A program made the position numbers and the translations under genes. This document shows positions 31,813 to 35,661 of a stretch of DNA of 35,661 nucleotides, piece by piece. The stretch is from positions 1-35,661 of the forward strand of contig JAAWQR010000028.1 of assembly GCA_022800625.1 (NCBI GenBank), given 5' to 3'. Position 1 is the stretch's first letter. Each line of letters opens with the position of its first letter. The notes under the pieces were generated by a model. The model ran no database searches and had not been told where the DNA came from. It saw only the letters and a list, made by a program, of their open reading frames with translations. Source of the DNA: Clostridiales bacterium (GTDB taxonomy: Bacteria; Bacillota; Clostridia; Oscillospirales; CAG-272).

Positions 31813-32078
31813 AACCGATGATTAAGAAGAGTAGTCTTTTTTTTCTCCTTGCAGAGAGCCGCAGTCAGGTGAAATGCGGCAGGAGCCGAAAAGATGAATG
31901 GACTTATGAGGGCGGACGAAAGCACAGGGTCTGTGTAAGTAGCAACCGACGGGAACCGAACCCGTAAAAATACGGAGCGTATGTAAGTACGCGCAGAGAG
32001 GACGCATTGCGTCAACTTGGGTGGCACCGCGAAGATATTTCGTCCCAAGCATCATGATTTGTGATGTTTGGGTTTTTT
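31813..32078 (+). ncRNA. T-box riboswitch, UGG (tryptophan) specifier
   Basis: The leader has the parts of a T-box in order. Stem I begins around AGTAGTC and has AGAGAG in its distal part. The specifier context GATGAA-TGG-ACTTATGAG puts UGG at 31899-31901. The universal T-box sequence TGGGTGGCACCGCG lies at 32018-32031, followed by a competing terminator. Uncharged tRNA-Trp would pair with UGG and with the T-box bulge, and allow read-through into the transporter genes. The UGG reading rests on position in the specifier context and is supported by the downstream trpXYZ-type genes. Confidence 0.92.
32044..32078 (+). terminator. T-box regulated terminator
   Basis: CCCAAGCATCA (32044-32054) pairs with TGATGTTTGGG (32062-32072) with one G-U, followed by TTTTTT. 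The left arm lies just 3' of the T-box sequence and competes with the antiterminator. Confidence 0.9.
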
Positions 32079-32184
32079 GTTTTCCATAGTGTTTTAAGAA
32101 ATACAGTAGGGAAAGCTAAAGCCAAAGCTTCACACAAAAATAATTACGGTTATACACCGCAAAACGAAAGGAATCAGAACTACT

Positions 32185-33183
32185 ATGAAAAAAGTACTAT
32201 CACTCATCGTCGCGGGACTTATGCTCGCACTTCCGCTTCTTATATTTTCATCATGCGGAAAAATCTCAGAGGGCGGAGACGGCACAGGCTCAGGAACAAG
32301 CGGAAAGAACGGTACGATTGCCGTTATCCAGTTCGGCTCTCACGCGTCTCTTAATAACTGTTATGACGGTATTATCAAAGGCCTTGAAGAGAATGGAATT
32401 GATCTCGACAGCTATAAGGTTGAGCATGTAAACAGTAACTTTGATGCTGCTGCATCTCAGTCGCAGGCTAATTCATTTGTAAATTCAAGGGCTGACGTTA
32501 TTATTGCTATTGCAACACCGTCCGCCGTAGCTGCCGCTAATGCTGCCGCAGGTGACATTCCGGTTGTATACTGTGCAGTCACGGACAGCAGCGTAATGAC
32601 TCAGTTTGAGAATGTTACAGGATCAACCGATATCCCCAATTTTTCAAGCCAGTTGAAGGTCGTTACAAAGCTTATGGGCAAGAGAGATCTCAAAATCGGC
32701 GTTTTGTCATCAACTGAAGAATCAAGTTCTCCGATTCAGGTAGAAAGCCTTAAAAAAGCTGCTGAAAAATACGACGGAATGGAAATTCTCGACAGCGTTG
32801 TTTCCGACATAAATACTATAGACGCAAGAGTCAACAGCCTTATAGACGCAGGCGCAGAATGCTTCATCAATCTGCTTGATAACACTATAGTCGGAAAGCT
32901 TGAAACCAATATTCTGCCGATTACAAACGAAAAGAAGATTCCCGTATTTGGCTCTGAGATCGAACAGGTCAAAGTAGGATGCGCCGCATCGGCTTCTATC
33001 GAATATATTGATGTAGGACGCGCGGCAGGAAAAGCGGCTGCCGGAATACTAAACGGAAAGAAGACATCCGAGATACCCGTAGCTGTTATAACAGATCCTA
33101 CAGTTTGCTATAACAGCAGTGTGTGCAATACACTCGGACTTCTTGTTCCTCCGGACTTTGAGGGAGACGATGTTTCTAAATAA
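32185..33183 (+). CDS. trpX: ABC substrate-binding lipoprotein, TrpX type
   Basis: The 332-residue product has a lipoprotein signal peptide with lipobox FSSC (Cys24) and a Gly/Ser-rich linker. The binding domain is of the ABC_sub_bind type (Pfam PF04392): IAVIQFGSHASLNNCYDGII, AIATPSAVAAANAAAGDIPVV-like segment, VYCAVTDSS, KIGVLSSTEE and VGRAAGKAAAGIL. Such proteins with the permease and ATPase that follow form the TrpXYZ importer. Tryptophan as ligand is supported by the UGG T-box upstream, not by the protein sequence alone. AAAGGA lies about 12 nt before the ATG. Confidence 0.88.
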   Translation: MKKVLSLIVAGLMLALPLLIFSSCGKISEGGDGTGSGTSGKNGTIAVIQFGSHASLNNCYDGIIKGLEENGIDLDSYKVEHVNSNFDAAASQSQANSFVNSRADVIIAIATPSAVAAANAAAGDIPVVYCAVTDSSVMTQFENVTGSTDIPNFSSQLKVVTKLMGKRDLKIGVLSSTEESSSPIQVESLKKAAEKYDGMEILDSVVSDINTIDARVNSLIDAGAECFINLLDNTIVGKLETNILPITNEKKIPVFGSEIEQVKVGCAASASIEYIDVGRAAGKAAAGILNGKKTSEIPVAVITDPTVCYNSSVCNTLGLLVPPDFEGDDVSK

Positions 33184-33235
33184 ATCCGCGATATCTTATA
33201 TTTTAGCTAATAAATCATAATTCAGGAGAAAATAA

Positions 33236-34219
33236 ATGCTGTTTTACGGAACTACCGTTGACGGGCTCAAAATGGGACTGTGCTTTGCAGTCTTAGCTCT
33301 CGGAGTATATATATCATATTCAATACTTGATTTTCCGGATCTTTCCGTCGACGGAATATTTCCGCTCGGAGGCGTATTGTCAACGATCCTGATGCTCAAG
33401 CTGGGTTTTCATCCTGTTCTTGCAGTACTGCTTACATTTTTTGCAGGCGCTGTTGCAGGGGCGCTCACCGGCGTGCTTCACGTTCGCTTTAAGATTACAA
33501 AGCTGTTAGCCGGAATAATTGTAATGACGGGATTTTTGTCGATAAATCTTGCTCTTACTAAGTTTTTGACTAAAACAGGCTATACCACAACTATTTTCAG
33601 CTTTAAAAGCGAGGGTCTTGACGGACTTTTCGGCGGAAATTTTCTTTCGGGATTCAGTCGTAACGTAAGGAATTATATAATAATCGCTATACTTCTCCTG
33701 TTCGTTATTGCTGGAAAGATATTGCTTGACCTGTTCTTCAAAACAAAGCTCGGTTATATGCTACGAGCGACGGGAGAAAATGAGAAGATAGTAACATCTC
33801 TCGGACGTGATCCCGGAAGATATAAAATTTTGGGTCTTGCGATAGCCGACGGTTTGGTAGCCGTATCGGGTGCATTATATTCGCAGTTGTATTCTTCATA
33901 CGACAACAACAGCGGAACAGGCAAAGTCGTTTTGGCTCTTGCAGCGGTAATTATCGGTATGGCTTTGTTTTCGGGAGCACGCCGTGTAAAAGACACGACA
34001 GCTGTAATAATCGGCGCGGTTATATATTCGCTGTGCCTCAACTATCTTGTGCTTGTTGACCGAGACGGAATTTATTTAAAACTGCTGAATGCCGTTATGT
34101 TTGCGCTGATTCTGATTTTTAACGATAAGCTGACAGCTCTTAATCACCGCAGACGAACTGTAAAGGGAATCACTGCAAAAAGCGAAGAAATTACTGCGGG
34201 AGGAGAGGGCGATGCTTAA
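33236..34219 (+). CDS. trpY: ABC transporter permease, TrpY type
   Basis: The 327-residue product has about eight to nine membrane segments and fits the BPD_transp_2 group: GLCFAVLALGVYISYSILDF and FPDLSVDGIFPLGG at the start, then FKITKLLAGIIVMTGFLSIN, and LGYMLRATGENEKIVTSLG as the cytoplasmic coupling loop. AGGAG lies 7 nt before the ATG. It overlaps the next gene by 8 bp, so permease and ATPase are translationally coupled. It would form the channel of the tryptophan importer. Confidence 0.88.
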   Translation: MLFYGTTVDGLKMGLCFAVLALGVYISYSILDFPDLSVDGIFPLGGVLSTILMLKLGFHPVLAVLLTFFAGAVAGALTGVLHVRFKITKLLAGIIVMTGFLSINLALTKFLTKTGYTTTIFSFKSEGLDGLFGGNFLSGFSRNVRNYIIIAILLLFVIAGKILLDLFFKTKLGYMLRATGENEKIVTSLGRDPGRYKILGLAIADGLVAVSGALYSQLYSSYDNNSGTGKVVLALAAVIIGMALFSGARRVKDTTAVIIGAVIYSLCLNYLVLVDRDGIYLKLLNAVMFALILIFNDKLTALNHRRRTVKGITAKSEEITAGGEGDA

Positions 34220-34985
34220 ACTTAAAAACATTACCAAGGTTTTCAATAAAGGAACGGTAAATGAGTCATCTCTTTTCACGAATTTTTCATTTGAAGTAAA
34301 GCGGGGAGAATTTGTATCTGTTGTCGGTTCAAACGGCTCGGGAAAAACTACGATGCTTAATATAATCAGCGGTACGCTTCCGATTGACGGCGGAAGCGTA
34401 GAGCTTGAAGGACGAGACATCACGCGCCTTCCTGAATTTCGCCGTGCAGCAGTGATCGGGCGTGTTTTTCAGGATCCTACGGTTGGAACGGTTCCGGGTA
34501 TGACGATACTTGAAAATCTTTCTTTGGCGGCAAATAAAGGAAGTCCTTATAATTTCTGTTTTGCGCTTGACCGTAAGAAAAGCACGGAATTTCGTGAGCT
34601 TGTATCAAGCCTCGGTCTTGGGCTTGAAGACAAAATGAATGTTCCTGTAGGACTTTTATCGGGAGGACAGCGTCAGGCGCTGTCGCTCTTTATGAGTACT
34701 ATGACCGATATTGATTTGTTGCTGCTTGACGAGCATACGGCGGCGCTTGATCCGCGTACTGCTGAGACTATCATGACTTTGACCGATACCATTGTTAAGG
34801 ATAAGAAACTTACCGCTGTTATGGTAACACATAATCTGAGATATGCGGTATCGTACGGAAACCGCATGATTATGATGCACAAGGGCGAAGTTGTGCTTGA
34901 TAAATCAGGAGAAGAAAAGGACGCTGTTGTGACGGACGATCTGCTTGATATTTTCAATGAAATAAGCATTGAGTGCGGAAATTAA
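34212..34985 (+). CDS. trpZ: ABC transporter ATP-binding protein, TrpZ type
   Basis: The 257-residue ATPase has Walker A GSNGSGKTT (39-47), a Q-loop (VFQDPTVG), the signature LSGGQRQALSL, Walker B DLLLLDEHTAALD and the switch His in MVTHNLRYAV. It powers import through the TrpY channel. GGAGG precedes the ATG, inside the 3' end of trpY. A terminator follows 13 bp after the stop, so trpX, trpY and trpZ form a closed operon under the T-box. Confidence 0.92.
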   Translation: MLKLKNITKVFNKGTVNESSLFTNFSFEVKRGEFVSVVGSNGSGKTTMLNIISGTLPIDGGSVELEGRDITRLPEFRRAAVIGRVFQDPTVGTVPGMTILENLSLAANKGSPYNFCFALDRKKSTEFRELVSSLGLGLEDKMNVPVGLLSGGQRQALSLFMSTMTDIDLLLLDEHTAALDPRTAETIMTLTDTIVKDKKLTAVMVTHNLRYAVSYGNRMIMMHKGEVVLDKSGEEKDAVVTDDLLDIFNEISIECGN

Positions 34986-34998
34986 ATAAAAACTACAG

Positions 34999-35040
34999 AA
35001 AAAGCACCGAGAAGGCAGTTCATGTCTTTAGGTGCTTTTT
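34999..35040. terminator. Terminator of the trpXYZ operon
   Basis: AAAAAGCACC (34999-35008) pairs with GGTGCTTTTT (35031-35040) around a 22-nt loop. A- and T-rich arms make it usable from both sides; the convergent minus-strand gene ends 39 bp further on. Confidence 0.8.
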
Positions 35041-35078
35041 GCTGTGAGAGAACTTATTAAGTAATAACTATAATTGAC

Positions 35079-35661
35079 TTAATCCGAAGTTTTTTTGAGT
35101 ATTTCCTCAAATTTTGTATTGATATAATCCTTAACGGAAGCAGAGTAAAATGCTTCGGTGAGATACCTTCGTGTATCAGTACCGTCAAGCAGAATGTTTG
35201 AAACATAAGTCCCTGCTTCGTAGGGTACATCAACAGGTACTTCAACTCCGAGCATTGCGGAAATAACAGCAGACGGCAGAACTCCGCTTTTCTTTGCTAT
35301 CATAATACCGTCTCTTTGACCGTTAAGCGTCGGAACATAAATGCCGTAAGCATCGGCAAGATCTGTCATAACTCCGTCAGTGTTCAGATAATCCGCATCA
35401 AGAGTAACTGTACCGTCAGAAGCCTTATCGGCATAGCGGTATACTATCTTGTCGGGCACATATGTATTATCGCTGACCTTAAACATCATACCGAGAATGT
35501 TTGAAAGCCCCTCGGTGCTGCCGTCCCAATCTACAAAAGTGTCGGTTACGCTTGCTCCGCGCTTATCTATATAATCCTTAACAGAGATACAGCTCTGGGC
35601 TTTTGAAACAAAGATAAAATCATCGCCCGACTGCGTACCCATAACATAAGTACCCGCTTCA
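35079..35661 (-). CDS. Unrecognised repeat-containing protein, 5' end beyond window
   Basis: The frame is open through the right edge: in-frame residues EAGTYV precede the ATG at 35642, so at least 193 C-terminal residues are seen. The segment EAGTYV followed about 30 residues later by SVKDYI occurs twice, at the window edge and again near the C-terminus, about 150 residues apart, so the protein seems to have two related modules. Between them are ILGMMFKVSDNTYVPDKIVY and GIYVPTLNGQRDGIMIAKKSG. Composition suggests a soluble or exported protein. It converges on trpZ; an extracellular or binding-protein role is only a guess. Confidence 0.6.
   Translation of the reverse strand, partial: EAGTYVMGTQSGDDFIFVSKAQSCISVKDYIDKRGASVTDTFVDWDGSTEGLSNILGMMFKVSDNTYVPDKIVYRYADKASDGTVTLDADYLNTDGVMTDLADAYGIYVPTLNGQRDGIMIAKKSGVLPSAVISAMLGVEVPVDVPYEAGTYVSNILLDGTDTRRYLTEAFYSASVKDYINTKFEEILKKTSD

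Overview
The window looks like chromosome of an anaerobic Gram-positive bacterium of the class Clostridia. The reasons are the yybS-gdpP-rplI-dnaB order, an oxygen-sensitive class III ribonucleotide reductase, FabK as the enoyl reductase, a FabT-like MarR regulator, a tryptophan T-box, SLH-domain and lipoprotein surface proteins, purine-rich Shine-Dalgarno sites and near-consensus sigma-A promoters (TTGACA-N17-TATAAT or close) before many genes. Genus cannot be named from the sequence.

Layout. 1-151: 3' part of a 5S rRNA and its terminator. 338-1202 (-): XRE regulator with a cysteine-bearing tandem-repeat tail. 1520-8746 (+): housekeeping run of DUF2232 membrane protein, GdpP (c-di-AMP phosphodiesterase), ribosomal protein L9, DnaB helicase and Dxs. 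8795-9343: MscL. 9504-13160: deoxynucleotide block nrdD-nrdG-dut behind a promoter overlapped by two NrdR boxes. 13169-14531: TetR regulator with four phased operator half-sites, then a flavodoxin-like protein. 14596-16127 (-): Na+-dependent NSS/SLC6 transporter. 16330-17881 (-): orphan extracellular solute-binding lipoprotein. 18131-19507 (-) and 19714-20765 (+): FAD oxidoreductase divergent from an AraC regulator. 20915-29648: type II fatty-acid synthesis cluster acpP-accD-accA-fabH-fabK-fabD-fabG-fabF-fabZ-marR. 29707-30930: SLH surface protein. About 30935-31727: IS200-type insertion sequence. 31778-35040: tryptophan T-box and a trpXYZ-type ABC transporter. 35079-35661 (-): 3' part of an unrecognised repeat-containing protein running off the window.

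How the parts work together. Three blocks carry readable control logic. The anaerobic RNR, its activase and dUTPase form a dNTP-supply unit with NrdR operator geometry. The fatty-acid cluster has a 26-bp palindrome at its transcription start and a MarR/FabT-like gene as its last member, suggesting feedback. The T-box reads a UGG specifier and controls a transporter whose three genes match the Trp ABC importer type. The fatty-acid cluster lacks accB and accC, so acetyl-CoA carboxylase must be completed from elsewhere.

No CRISPR array, prophage or recognisable defence system was seen. The most unusual non-coding signal is a pair of structured leaders, before the flavodoxin gene and before accD. 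They share a terminal-inverted-repeat layout with an apparent compensatory change, a GC hairpin and the same Shine-Dalgarno-to-ATG segment, although the genes are unrelated.
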